From the NCBI GenBank assembly GCA_027625095.1, contig JAQBXN010000008.1, positions 62,001 through 126,000 on the forward strand: a stretch of DNA of 64,000 bases. The letters run 5' to 3'. Of this stretch, positions 24,628-33,517 are shown piece by piece. The DNA is from Planctomycetota bacterium (GTDB taxonomy: Bacteria; Planctomycetota; PUPC01; JACPCR01). Made by a program: the position numbers and the translations under genes. A model generated the notes under the pieces. That model was not told the origin of the DNA. It searched no databases and saw only the letters and a list, made by a program, of their open reading frames with translations. Position 1 is the first letter of the stretch, and each line of letters starts with the position of its first letter.

Positions 24628-25677
24628 ATGGCAACCAAGCCAATCAAGACTGCTGTCCTTGCTCTCGGACGTTCCGGCTGGAACATCCATGTCAACGCAC
24701 AGCGAAACGACGAAAGATTCACAGTAGTTTCGGTAATGGATCTGGACGAAGGCCGGCGCAAGCAGGCGGAAGAAGAGCTTGGCTGTGACTCATACACCGA
24801 CCTCAAATCGCTTCTCAAGAAGAGCGAAGCTGAAGTTATCGTTGTCGCAACGCCATCTTTTCTGCACGGGCCCAATTCCATCGAAGCTCTCAAGTCCGGC
24901 CGCCACGTCATCGTCGAAAAACCGATGTCCGCCACCCTGACCGAAGCAGACCGCATGATCGCAGCCGCAGAAAAAAACGGAGTGCACCTGTTCGTTCATC
25001 AGAATTACCGTTTTAACCGCAACTTCACTTTCATGCGTGATGTAATCAAGAGCAGGAAGCTCGGTAAACTTACCCACATCGGCTACATCTCACACGGTTA
25101 CTCTCGCCGAAACGACTGGCAGTGCCTGCGCAAGTTCAGCGGGGGCCTTCTCAACAACAAGATCACACACCCTCTCGATCAATTGCTGGCCCTTGTGGAT
25201 TCGCCCATTAAGGACATTCTGTGCGACCTCAAACATATCTCCGATGCCGGTGACGTGGAAGACCACGTGAAGATGCTGTTGCGTGCGGAGAACGGGGTAA
25301 CCATCGACGTGGAAGATTCCAGCTCAGCCGCCACTGTCGATAGTGGCCCGGAATGGACGCTCCTCGGAACTTGTGGTGCCATGACCATCCGGCGTGGAGA
25401 AGCGAAGCTGAAATACTACGACCCGAAGAAAGCGCCAAAGATCGTACTAAACCCGGATCCGATGGCCGAAGGTCGCCAATACGGGAACAAAGACACGCTC
25501 CCCTGGCAGGAAGAAGAACTGAAAGCAGTAGGCGTGGACATAGGGTCTTACTACGACGCGGTCTACGCCACCCTTCGCCGCAAAAAGAAATTCCCCATCG
25601 ATCCTCGCCAGGTGCGCGAGATGATGCGCGTGCTCTCTGTCTGCAGAAAGCAGAATCCGGATTTTCCAGGCAAGTAG
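24628..25677 (+). CDS. Gfo/Idh/MocA family oxidoreductase
   Basis: A 349-residue NAD(P)-dependent sugar or inositol dehydrogenase-like protein. The N-terminal nucleotide-binding domain has VLALGRSGWNIH in place of the usual GxGxxG, so the dinucleotide loop is altered, and HVIVEKPMSATLTEAD carries the EKP motif with the catalytic Lys. GGGLLNNKITHPLDQLLALV aligns with the usual GGG...D..H motif. GGAGA lies seven bases before the ATG at 24628. Substrate unknown. Confidence 0.87.
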   Translation: MATKPIKTAVLALGRSGWNIHVNAQRNDERFTVVSVMDLDEGRRKQAEEELGCDSYTDLKSLLKKSEAEVIVVATPSFLHGPNSIEALKSGRHVIVEKPMSATLTEADRMIAAAEKNGVHLFVHQNYRFNRNFTFMRDVIKSRKLGKLTHIGYISHGYSRRNDWQCLRKFSGGLLNNKITHPLDQLLALVDSPIKDILCDLKHISDAGDVEDHVKMLLRAENGVTIDVEDSSSAATVDSGPEWTLLGTCGAMTIRRGEAKLKYYDPKKAPKIVLNPDPMAEGRQYGNKDTLPWQEEELKAVGVDIGSYYDAVYATLRRKKKFPIDPRQVREMMRVLSVCRKQNPDFPGK

Positions 25678-25797
25678 GTCGCTGCCCGGGATCGGCCTGA
25701 GGATGGTTCCGGGTTATGATGTATTCGTCGTTTGATCGTAACGCTGTGCAATGCATACACGTCTAAGTGGCGGCCAGACTAAAGCACCTTGAAAAAA

Positions 25798-27789
25798 ATG
25801 GACATCCTTACCCTTCACGATTGGCTGTTCTCTCCCAACTCCGCATTACTGGTCGCGGGCATCGCGGCGGTGGCGATGGCGGCGGGTGGCGCCTATCTGA
25901 CGCTGCTGAAAAAACGTCCGGAGAGCACAGTCCTGAAAAGGCGGAATTCACCTCTGCAGCGGCGACTCAACCGGATTGAAAACTGGTCTCTGAGCTTGCG
26001 TGCTTCGTATCGGTTGGTGTTGGCATTCATGTCATGCGCGGCTGCGGTATGGCTCGTCCTCTCAGCCGATAAGGAACTGACCGTTCACCAGGCGGCCTGG
26101 TCTTTTTCTTTGGAACTTATTGCGATCCTGCTGGCTGCCGGTTCATTGCTTTGGGGGCGTAACGAGCGAAAAGCATTTGAATCCATCGGCGCCCATCGCA
26201 ATGCGGCTCGTCCCCCGGGGATCGCCATTTATGGGCAGGTCTGTGCTCTGCGTTCCTTCGAAGGCCGGGGCGAGCCTCCGGCCCTTTATCCTCTTCTCTA
26301 TCAGTCCACCGTCTCCAGGCTGGCCAATCTGTCGCTTGAGCAAGAACTCCCCTGGCGGTGGAGCATGCAACTGCGTTACGCGGCGAACGTTTCCATCCTG
26401 CTCATCTTTCTCAGCTTCATGGTCGGTTCTCTCTCCGAATTCGTTCAGGACACCGCAGAACTGCTCAATCAAAATGCTATGGTCAATGAACGCCTCCCAA
26501 TGGAGCGGCCTGGCGAAGAACAACGGGCGAAGAAAGAAGACCAACCACCATCATTTCCACCGGAAGGTGACGAACAGCAGGAAGGAGACTCCGGGCAGCA
26601 ATCGAAGGGCGGCTCTGAGAGTGGTCTTGACGCTCCGCGGCAAGAAAAACAGTCTGGAGAGAAAGATCAGGAGCAAGAATCAGATTCCAATCAGAAGAGC
26701 GACCAAAGTTCCGGCGAAGCCTCGAAGAATGAGGAGGGCAAGTCCGAGCAAACCCAGGAACAACAGGAAGGCGGAGACCGGCAAGGCCAACCACAGAAGA
26801 ATTTAGGGAAAGAAAGGACGACCCAGTCGCTCGAAGAAGATCCGAATCGTCCTCCGGATGTCCCGCCTGAAGAATTGAATGACAAGAAAACCCCGCAACA
26901 GAGTTCCCAAAAAAAGAAGGAACAGGATCCCAATCGTCCGCCGGACGTACCGCCTGAAGACTTGAAAGAACAGCAGCAGGCCTCAGAATCCCTGGAACAG
27001 CAAAATCAGGAACAGGGCCGCAAGCAGGAAAAAACCGGCGCCCGAGATCAGTCCCAGGATGAGGGGGCCCCATCGCAACGACCAGATGAAACCACGGAAG
27101 ACTCGACAGAGACCCCCCAGAGTCAGCCACGATCTGCTGAACGCGAACCAGACAAACCATCAGGTTCCGGAACGAAAGAGTGTCCAGCCCCTCAAAACGG
27201 CAGAACTGCAGATCAACAGAACCCAACCGGCAATCGGAACCAGAAACCTGGGAAGGGCGATGACGCATCCCCTCAGCCCGGCGATCCGAATAAAGCGCCG
27301 GATGTCCCACCAGAACAGCTTTCAGAGGAGCAATCCCCTTCTCCCTCACAGGATGGCGAGCAAGAGGTTGGCACGCAGGATTCGGAATCTCAGCAGCCCA
27401 AGATCGAGCAGAAGCGTGCTGAAGAGGCGAAGCGGCTGGCCCAACCCAATGACGATGGCCAGGAGAACCAATCAAAGGAGTACGGGAACGAGCCGGGCCC
27501 GGATCCGCTGGGCAATGGAAACGGTAATTCGAAGAAAATGGCGGATCTTAAAGACACCGAATTCAAGGACATGAGGCTGAAGAGAGGGGAATTCAGTTCC
27601 CCGGATGGGAAACCGGAAGACGTGAAACCACCTGAGACCGAACCCCAGCGCGCTACATCCGAGCATCGGTATAATCCCCGTACAGAATTGAAAGCCAATA
27701 GGTACGTTGAGCCGCTCCCGATTTCACCACAGCGGGTCCCGCCAGAATATCGAACTGCCTTCCGTAAACTATTTCAGCGCGATGAGTGA
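25798..27789 (+). CDS. Membrane-anchored protein with long disordered Glu/Gln/Pro-rich domain
   Basis: A 663-residue protein I do not recognise as a family. The first 220 residues hold four hydrophobic segments (about 14-32, 67-87, 92-112, 193-213). From about 225 on it is low complexity: Gln, Glu, Lys, Ser, Asp and Pro with few hydrophobics. Three copies of DPN(R/K)(P/A)PDVPPE are spaced along it (DNA 26839, 26926 and 27283). It ends in a basic tail with RVPPEYRTAFRKLFQ. The gene overlaps moxR by eight bases (ATGAGTGA), so it likely takes the place of a vWA/BatA-like partner in a MoxR chaperone system. Start ATG 25798 or TTG 25789; neither has a ribosome-binding site. Confidence 0.8.
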   Translation: MDILTLHDWLFSPNSALLVAGIAAVAMAAGGAYLTLLKKRPESTVLKRRNSPLQRRLNRIENWSLSLRASYRLVLAFMSCAAAVWLVLSADKELTVHQAAWSFSLELIAILLAAGSLLWGRNERKAFESIGAHRNAARPPGIAIYGQVCALRSFEGRGEPPALYPLLYQSTVSRLANLSLEQELPWRWSMQLRYAANVSILLIFLSFMVGSLSEFVQDTAELLNQNAMVNERLPMERPGEEQRAKKEDQPPSFPPEGDEQQEGDSGQQSKGGSESGLDAPRQEKQSGEKDQEQESDSNQKSDQSSGEASKNEEGKSEQTQEQQEGGDRQGQPQKNLGKERTTQSLEEDPNRPPDVPPEELNDKKTPQQSSQKKKEQDPNRPPDVPPEDLKEQQQASESLEQQNQEQGRKQEKTGARDQSQDEGAPSQRPDETTEDSTETPQSQPRSAEREPDKPSGSGTKECPAPQNGRTADQQNPTGNRNQKPGKGDDASPQPGDPNKAPDVPPEQLSEEQSPSPSQDGEQEVGTQDSESQQPKIEQKRAEEAKRLAQPNDDGQENQSKEYGNEPGPDPLGNGNGNSKKMADLKDTEFKDMRLKRGEFSSPDGKPEDVKPPETEPQRATSEHRYNPRTELKANRYVEPLPISPQRVPPEYRTAFRKLFQRDE

Positions 27790-28924
27790 CGAACAACCAG
27801 AACTCGACTTCGAAGATATCCGAACATTCAGCAGAGATTTCAGAGCAGTCAAGGCTGAAATAGCTACTACGGTCAAAGGCTGCGACGACCTTATTGAAAG
27901 AGTCCTCATCGCATTCTTTGCAGGTGGCCACGTCTTACTTGAAGGAGACCCGGGGCTCGGCAAGACGCTCCTCGTCAAATGCCTGGCCCGGACGCTTGGG
28001 CTCAATTTCCGGCGAATTCAATTCACACCTGACCTGATGCCCGCGGATATCCTGGGAACGGAAGTCCTCGTAGAAGAAAAAGTGACCGGTGCCCGTGACC
28101 TGCAATTTCGACCCGGGCCCATTTTTACCAATGTTCTGTTGGCTGATGAAATCAATCGCGCCACGCCAAAAACACAGTCCGCCTTGCTTGAGGCTATGGG
28201 TGAATTCCAGGTCACGGTTTTCGGCCGGCGCTACACCCTCGACCCACCCTTCTTCGTCATCGCCACGCAGAACCCGATTGAAATGGAGGGCACCTACCCA
28301 TTACCTGAGGCACAACTTGATCGGTTTTTCTTTAAGCTCATAACACCCTTTCCCAATTCCGCGGTGCTCTCAGAGATCCTCGACCTCACCACAAAAAACG
28401 TGGCGTATGAAGCCCTTCCACAACCGATCCTCTGCAAGGATGAGTTGCAGGACAATACTTCAGAACAAGAGCGCCTGAGGGACGAAATCAATGTCCTGAC
28501 AAAGAACGACAGCCCAGGCGACCAGATTGACGAACGGCAGACTCGCCTCGAAGCCTTGGAGATCGAAGCCATCGAAACTCGAAGGCTCCGCATTGAGCGC
28601 ATGCGCCAGACGGTGCGCGGAGCAGTACCAACGCCCGACGCCGTTAGAATGGTTCTCAGGCTAATTGAAGGGCTGCGCCGCCGAAAACTGGACCGAAAAT
28701 TTGTGGATTACAGCCCCGGCCCCAGAGCCGCTCAGGCCCTTCTCCTTGCCGGCAAAGCAAATTCACTGCTAAAAGAAGACAGCCCGGGTTACACTTTTCC
28801 CGAGGACATCCAGCCCAACGTCTTCGCCGCACTATGCCATCGTCTCATCCTGAATTTCGAAGCTGAGGCCCAGCAGAAAAGTGCCGAGGCCATAGTGAAC
28901 GAAATCCTGAACGGCTCAAAGTAG
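27782..28924 (+). CDS. MoxR-family AAA+ ATPase with coiled-coil insertion
   Basis: A 380-residue MoxR ATPase (usual length 310-340), a chaperone-like protein that matures partner complexes. Walker A GDPGLGKT (55-62), Walker B VLLADEINRA (118-127), sensor IATQNPIEMEGTYPLPEAQLDRF (160-182) with the family signature, and the C-terminal lid are present. Between the AAA core and the lid there is an extra charged helix-loop-helix at about 223-272. The start overlaps the upstream gene, favouring coupled expression. A DUF58 or vWA gene, the usual companion, is not downstream; instead a convergent gene follows four bases after the stop. Confidence 0.92.
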   Translation: MSDEQPELDFEDIRTFSRDFRAVKAEIATTVKGCDDLIERVLIAFFAGGHVLLEGDPGLGKTLLVKCLARTLGLNFRRIQFTPDLMPADILGTEVLVEEKVTGARDLQFRPGPIFTNVLLADEINRATPKTQSALLEAMGEFQVTVFGRRYTLDPPFFVIATQNPIEMEGTYPLPEAQLDRFFFKLITPFPNSAVLSEILDLTTKNVAYEALPQPILCKDELQDNTSEQERLRDEINVLTKNDSPGDQIDERQTRLEALEIEAIETRRLRIERMRQTVRGAVPTPDAVRMVLRLIEGLRRRKLDRKFVDYSPGPRAAQALLLAGKANSLLKEDSPGYTFPEDIQPNVFAALCHRLILNFEAEAQQKSAEAIVNEILNGSK

Positions 28925-28927
28925 GGC

Positions 28928-29734
28928 TTATTTGATTCCGGCCAGGAAATCATTCAGGTCAAAGACAAATCCAAAGGCGAGTGCCACACGCCACAAAGCC
29001 ACCTCTTTGCAGATTTCGTTTCGCGACGTCTCTTTATTCTCGACCGCAGTCACCGCCTGCCGGATAGCCGAGCACATGACGCCGTGTTTGGTCATGTCGG
29101 CCATTCCTCCGGGCGAGAGAAGCAAGCACCAGTTAATGGCAAACCCAGTGTAGACCAGGTGGTTAATGTTGCTCTCGCGACACAACGCAAACAACTGATG
29201 CGCGTTTTCAGCGACTCCCTCACTTTCCAGGGGGATGGTGCCAGGCATGAAATCAACCGCTTCGAAGCCGCGGTTAACATCCTCCTGGTTGTGCGCCCCA
29301 ACAAAACTTCGAGCTGACTTGAAGCGCCGCAGATTTGATGTGATGTCATCGGAATCCATCCTGGACGGCTTCTCAGGCTCTGGGCCAGCCAGTTCGGCTG
29401 CACGTTTGTACCCTGGACAATCCTTGTAGTAATTGCCGCCGCCTACTACATGAAACAGTGGAACAGACGACTGGCGCACGGAATCCAGAAGAGTTGGAAA
29501 GACGGTCTGGCCAATTTCTGCAGCACGAGGAATGTATTCAACACTGCGATACCAGCCTGGGAATTCTTCAGGCGTTCCTCCGTCCCAGGCGTGCATCATA
29601 ACTACCGCCATCCGATCCAACGGGAACTCGAGGTCTGCTTTTTTCCAACCACCGTAGCCTTCGCCCGGCACATCCAGATCATAGTCCGCATCAAACTGCT
29701 GATAGTAGTTGGCTGCAAGAGTCTTGGTGTTCAT
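28928..29734 (-). CDS. Isochorismatase-like cysteine hydrolase
   Basis: A 268-residue protein of the isochorismatase/nicotinamidase fold. The catalytic Cys203 sits in HLVYTGFAINWCLLLSPGGM with the usual GxxxxxC spacing, and the general-base Asp is probably in AVVMMHAWDGG (Asp51 is close to the place of the typical Asp). A long loop at 100-165 is larger than in minimal members. Substrate unknown. It lies five bases after lysA on the same strand, so it is co-transcribed with it; a link with lysine or cell-wall metabolism is only contextual. Confidence 0.75.
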   Translation of the reverse strand: MNTKTLAANYYQQFDADYDLDVPGEGYGGWKKADLEFPLDRMAVVMMHAWDGGTPEEFPGWYRSVEYIPRAAEIGQTVFPTLLDSVRQSSVPLFHVVGGGNYYKDCPGYKRAAELAGPEPEKPSRMDSDDITSNLRRFKSARSFVGAHNQEDVNRGFEAVDFMPGTIPLESEGVAENAHQLFALCRESNINHLVYTGFAINWCLLLSPGGMADMTKHGVMCSAIRQAVTAVENKETSRNEICKEVALWRVALAFGFVFDLNDFLAGIK

Positions 29735-29739
29735 TTACT

Positions 29740-31026
29740 TCAAACCACTATTTTCTGAAGCCCGACGATGGACTCGATGGTCCCGCGCTCGGTAATAAGA
29801 TGATCTTTTCCGTCCATAATTAGCACCTGTGCAGGCAGAGGACGGCCGTTGTAAGTAGAAGCCATTTCAAAGCCGTAAGCACCTGCGCAAAGCAGTGCCA
29901 GTATCTCGCCCTCTTCCGGCATGGCAATCTCGCGCAACTCTTTCTTTGAACAATTGAAAACGTCGCTGGATTCACACAGATTTCCGGCCACCATGACTTC
30001 CTGCCGGTCGTCGGATTCGACTCGATTGGCCAGCACTATTTCATGATAGGATTCGTAAAATGCCGGGCGAATAAGGGTATTAAAACCGCCATCAACACCA
30101 ACAATGGGAATGTTCTTCTCTTCGACGGTATTGACTTCGAGCAGCAGAATACCGCTCTCGCCCACCGGGAAACGACCGGGCTCAATGGCAATCGTGCCCC
30201 GGTAGCCTTCCGCTCTTACCTGCTCGATAAGCCCCCTGGCGTACTCCTCAATGGGGAAAGGCGTTTGACCTTCGCGGTAACGAATTCCAGGCCCGCCGCC
30301 GAAGTCAATGAATTCAAACGCTGAGCCAAGAATTTCCTGCGCTTGATTCGCGACATTAAGTGTTCGCCGCACACTGTCGTGGAAAACCTGTACATCGTCC
30401 CCAAGCCATCCTGAACCAATGTGCTGATGGAGTCCGACGACCTTGAAGCCGAGAGCCTTCGCCTCGCGGAAGGTATCGAGAACCTTATGTTCAGGGATGC
30501 CAAACTTGATGTACTTGCCCGCAGTAATTGTATGTGAATGCAGGCCTGCACCTGCACCTTCACCGGGATTCCATCGAACTGACAGCTCAGGTTTCGTTGA
30601 TAGTTTTGCCAGTCTTCGGAGCTGTGATACGGAATCAATATTTATCCGCACTCCCAGATTAACCAAATCTTCAAGATCGCTGTTAGAGACAGAAGTGCCG
30701 GTGAAGAGTACTCTTTCTTTTGAGAGCCCAGCCTTCAGGGCCATCCTGCATTCGATAGGTGAAACGCAATCAGCGTAGGCACCTGTGTCGTAGGCAAGTT
30801 TCTGGATTTGAATATGAGAGTTGGCCTTGACTGCAAAATGAATGCGATAGTTGTCCGTATGAGCACTCAGGGCGGCATTAAGGCGTTCAAAATTCCCTTT
30901 AATTTTGTTGCCGTTGTAGACGTACAGAGGCGTTCCGTATTTGGACGCCAACTCTACGGCATTCATGCCCCCGATATAGAGTTGGTTGTTCCCTACTTCA
31001 AGGTGACCTTTTTCTGTCCACCACAT
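29740..31026 (-). CDS. lysA: Diaminopimelate decarboxylase
   Basis: A 428-residue PLP enzyme, fold-type III, which decarboxylates meso-diaminopimelate to L-lysine. PLP-binding Lys67 in HFAVKANSH, HQHIGSGW, FEFIDFGGGPGI, EPGRFPVGESG and the active-site Cys in NLCESSDVF (from the other subunit) are all visible. Related ornithine/PLP decarboxylases share this fold, but CESSD and GxGxGY-type loops fit LysA. It heads a two-gene unit with the cysteine hydrolase. Confidence 0.92.
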   Translation of the reverse strand: MWWTEKGHLEVGNNQLYIGGMNAVELASKYGTPLYVYNGNKIKGNFERLNAALSAHTDNYRIHFAVKANSHIQIQKLAYDTGAYADCVSPIECRMALKAGLSKERVLFTGTSVSNSDLEDLVNLGVRINIDSVSQLRRLAKLSTKPELSVRWNPGEGAGAGLHSHTITAGKYIKFGIPEHKVLDTFREAKALGFKVVGLHQHIGSGWLGDDVQVFHDSVRRTLNVANQAQEILGSAFEFIDFGGGPGIRYREGQTPFPIEEYARGLIEQVRAEGYRGTIAIEPGRFPVGESGILLLEVNTVEEKNIPIVGVDGGFNTLIRPAFYESYHEIVLANRVESDDRQEVMVAGNLCESSDVFNCSKKELREIAMPEEGEILALLCAGAYGFEMASTYNGRPLPAQVLIMDGKDHLITERGTIESIVGLQKIVV

Positions 31027-31241
31027 GCTGCATTCTCCATGTTGTTCTTCAGGCGGCCTTATACGACCGGTAGTTCTACTAGTTCATTTTGACCCATGTT
31101 GTGCTCACCATTAATCAACATCGGCCGGTGATTCGGCGAATTCCAACTGAGGACTTTCGCTATTGGAGGAATTACTCGTACGGCGAGTCCAATCAGACCC
31201 TTAGATTTGGAGATATTATTTGTGCCTCACGGCGAATGCAA

Positions 31242-33158
31242 TCAGAGGCGGTCCAATGAATCCAGCCACAAGGCCGCCCGTTCCACCAGAGACTGCGGAA
31301 AAGACTTCTCAATTCTGTCTTCAGTCAGCAGAATGGCCGGGTGCCGCTTTTCCTGTAGCTCACGCATTGTTTCAGTGATGGCTCTGCTGGGCTCATGATC
31401 GGATTTGTCGGCGATGATTAAGAAGGAAGCAGGCAATCCGGCGTTAAGATCTGCAAGGACAGGCTTTCTCGGGAAGCCGGATGCGATAATCCCGCGATAC
31501 ACGTTCCTTTGGCGGAATAGTTCTTTAAATGCGATGGCCGCAGCCGCGCCATCCCCCTGAATCACAATGCGTGCAGGATCGACGTTGTATGCCTTTCGAA
31601 AGTCAGCCACTGCTTCCTGAATAAAATTGATGTCCGTCCGTTTCCAACCCCGGCCGGCAGGCTTCAACCCAAGAATGGCCAGATTTCGGACACGGCACTG
31701 GGCCTCCCATGCAGTGTGAACATTTTCTGTAACGGCATCCAGCATTACGATCAGCCCGACAGGAAAGCTGGGTTCATAGTTATGCGGTATGTAGGCCCAA
31801 TAGGTCGTGTTTTGCTTCCCGACGGTTCTGGTCATCTCGCCAATATTCGCAGGCGGTTTGAAATTTACTATTTCATGCTGCTCAGGTTCCAGGCCTGGCG
31901 GAATGGCGGGATTGAATACCGTAAGAGTACCTTCAACCGTAAATGTTTTATCTCCCCTGATAACTTCAAGAGATATCATCTCGCCGGGCTGACTGCGGGT
32001 CATGAGCTGGCTCATTTGCTGGTGAGTCTTTAGTTCATGCTCATCGAGTTTGTGAATGATATCGCCCGACTGAATCTTCAACTCCGCGGCCATCGAGTCG
32101 GGAAGGACGGCTCTTACTCTTACTCCTTTGTCTACTTTGTTCCTTGAAGGCAGGATCCCGAGCATTGGCCGTTCCTGCGGCTGAAGTTCGTCCATGAGTA
32201 TTATCTCTTTCGAGAATTCTTCCTTATTCCTGGCTATCTTCAGTTTGACCGTGTCTCCCGCATATTTGCTGGCCAGCGCGTAGCGCAAATCGACCTGATG
32301 CTTGATGGGATTACCGTCAATTTCGAGGATACGGTCCTTCTTCTTGAGGCCAGCCTCCGCTGCCGGGCTCCTGTAAAAAATATGGGTGACAGCGAAATCC
32401 TCGTCGTAGAGTTTGTTATCCAGTCCAATCCCAATGAGTCCACGCTTCAGGTCCTTACCTTCCTTCAGGCGCGGCAGAACATTAATTATATCTTCGATCG
32501 GTACGGCGAAACCAATGCCGGAATCATACCACTCGTACCCGGCGGTCTGGCCTTCAGTCATTGGCGACAGCGGAACGAGGACGCCAATAATCCGGCCTGC
32601 GAGGTCAATCAGTGGGCCGCCGTAATTTGCCGGAGAAACTTTGGCGTCGGTTTGAACAGCTTTTCCCCAGACTCGATGAAGTGCGCTGATAATACCGACA
32701 GACATGGCTGGGAGTTCACCGCCCCAGGTTCGGCCCAGCGCGAGAGACCACTGGCCGACCATTAACTCCTTGAGTGGTGCTGGCGGCGAGGTCTCAAATT
32801 CGGCATCAATCTTAAGAATAGTAATTTGCCTCGTCAGGTCGCTGGCCACCATCTCAGCAGGGTAGCGTTTGTCATCCTGAAGGGTCACCAGAACAGAAGA
32901 CGGCTTGTGGACGAAATTGAACGAGCTGGTGGCGATGTAGCCATCCGGGCTGATGACAACTCCGGTTGTCGGGCCCTGGCCTTTCAATATCTGCCCGACT
33001 TTGTCAAGACCACCAGTCGTCTCGATCATGACAACCAGAGGCGAAACTTCTTTTGTCGCCTGCTGGAAAGCTACCTGGAGATCCTCGTCCAGGTCTGCCT
33101 GCAGGATTTGTACAGACAGCATTGCCAAAAGAAATGGTATTCCCAGCGTGGCCCTCAT
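31242..33158 (-). CDS. HtrA-like pseudo-protease with two PDZ domains and a degenerate alpha/beta-hydrolase domain
   Basis: A 638-residue exported protein. Signal peptide (1-21), a trypsin-like fold (about 35-230), two PDZ domains (about 240-320 and 335-410) and a C-terminal alpha/beta-hydrolase-like domain (about 445-636). The protease triad is lost: the His position (GYIATSSFNF) has none, the Asp position is Gln111, and the Ser position is Tyr179 in SPANYGGPL. In the C-terminal domain the nucleophile elbow reads IQGDGAAA, with Asp536 in place of Ser. It should therefore bind rather than cut. Last gene of the operon begun by the intact protease; overlaps its neighbour by four bases (ATGA). 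Confidence 0.8.
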   Translation of the reverse strand: MRATLGIPFLLAMLSVQILQADLDEDLQVAFQQATKEVSPLVVMIETTGGLDKVGQILKGQGPTTGVVISPDGYIATSSFNFVHKPSSVLVTLQDDKRYPAEMVASDLTRQITILKIDAEFETSPPAPLKELMVGQWSLALGRTWGGELPAMSVGIISALHRVWGKAVQTDAKVSPANYGGPLIDLAGRIIGVLVPLSPMTEGQTAGYEWYDSGIGFAVPIEDIINVLPRLKEGKDLKRGLIGIGLDNKLYDEDFAVTHIFYRSPAAEAGLKKKDRILEIDGNPIKHQVDLRYALASKYAGDTVKLKIARNKEEFSKEIILMDELQPQERPMLGILPSRNKVDKGVRVRAVLPDSMAAELKIQSGDIIHKLDEHELKTHQQMSQLMTRSQPGEMISLEVIRGDKTFTVEGTLTVFNPAIPPGLEPEQHEIVNFKPPANIGEMTRTVGKQNTTYWAYIPHNYEPSFPVGLIVMLDAVTENVHTAWEAQCRVRNLAILGLKPAGRGWKRTDINFIQEAVADFRKAYNVDPARIVIQGDGAAAAIAFKELFRQRNVYRGIIASGFPRKPVLADLNAGLPASFLIIADKSDHEPSRAITETMRELQEKRHPAILLTEDRIEKSFPQSLVERAALWLDSLDRL

Positions 33159-33517
33159 TTTTGTTCAGACCTCTCGGTGGATTGGTTTTCGCCTGCGAAC
33201 AATCCGGATTTCTTGAGTGGCAGCACCTCTGCCAGTAATGAAAGGAAGCCGAATAGAATCACCAGGATGGGTACTTCAAGATTGGCATCGATTTTCCCGA
33301 CTTGCCTTAACAAAGAGCAGGTTGAACAGCCGATGAGGAAGAGACCGACTATGAAAGTAAACCGGTCTAATCCGAGCCAGAAAAAGGGGGCAATCCCGGC
33401 CCCCGCAAGTGCAAGAGTCCACAGCCAGTCGACGCTCGAAAGCACTTCCAGAGTGTTGAGCAACCATCCGATACCGGTGAGGATAATCAAACAAGGAGCA
33501 ATGAATTTCTTCGTCAT
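33155..33517 (-). CDS. Small membrane protein in HtrA operon
   Basis: A 120-residue protein with three or four hydrophobic segments (about 5-27, 31-52, 55-72, 82-100) and a charged C-terminal tail of about 18 residues. It resembles LiaI/LiaF-type or DUF5668-like short membrane proteins only in general layout; family not recognised. It overlaps the upstream gene by one base (TAATG) and the downstream gene by four bases (ATGA), so it is certainly part of the same operon and may anchor the periplasmic HtrA-like proteins. Confidence 0.7.
   Translation of the reverse strand: MTKKFIAPCLIILTGIGWLLNTLEVLSSVDWLWTLALAGAGIAPFFWLGLDRFTFIVGLFLIGCSTCSLLRQVGKIDANLEVPILVILFGFLSLLAEVLPLKKSGLFAGENQSTERSEQK

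Noticed and set aside
26483-27475. 330-codon open frame on the minus strand, antisense to the disordered membrane protein
   Set aside because: Low-complexity Gln/Glu coding DNA leaves long antisense frames; no domain, start signal or codon pattern supports it.
29740-31026. Ornithine or arginine decarboxylase instead of lysA
   Set aside because: NLCESSDVF, EPGRFPVGE and overall length fit diaminopimelate decarboxylase better.
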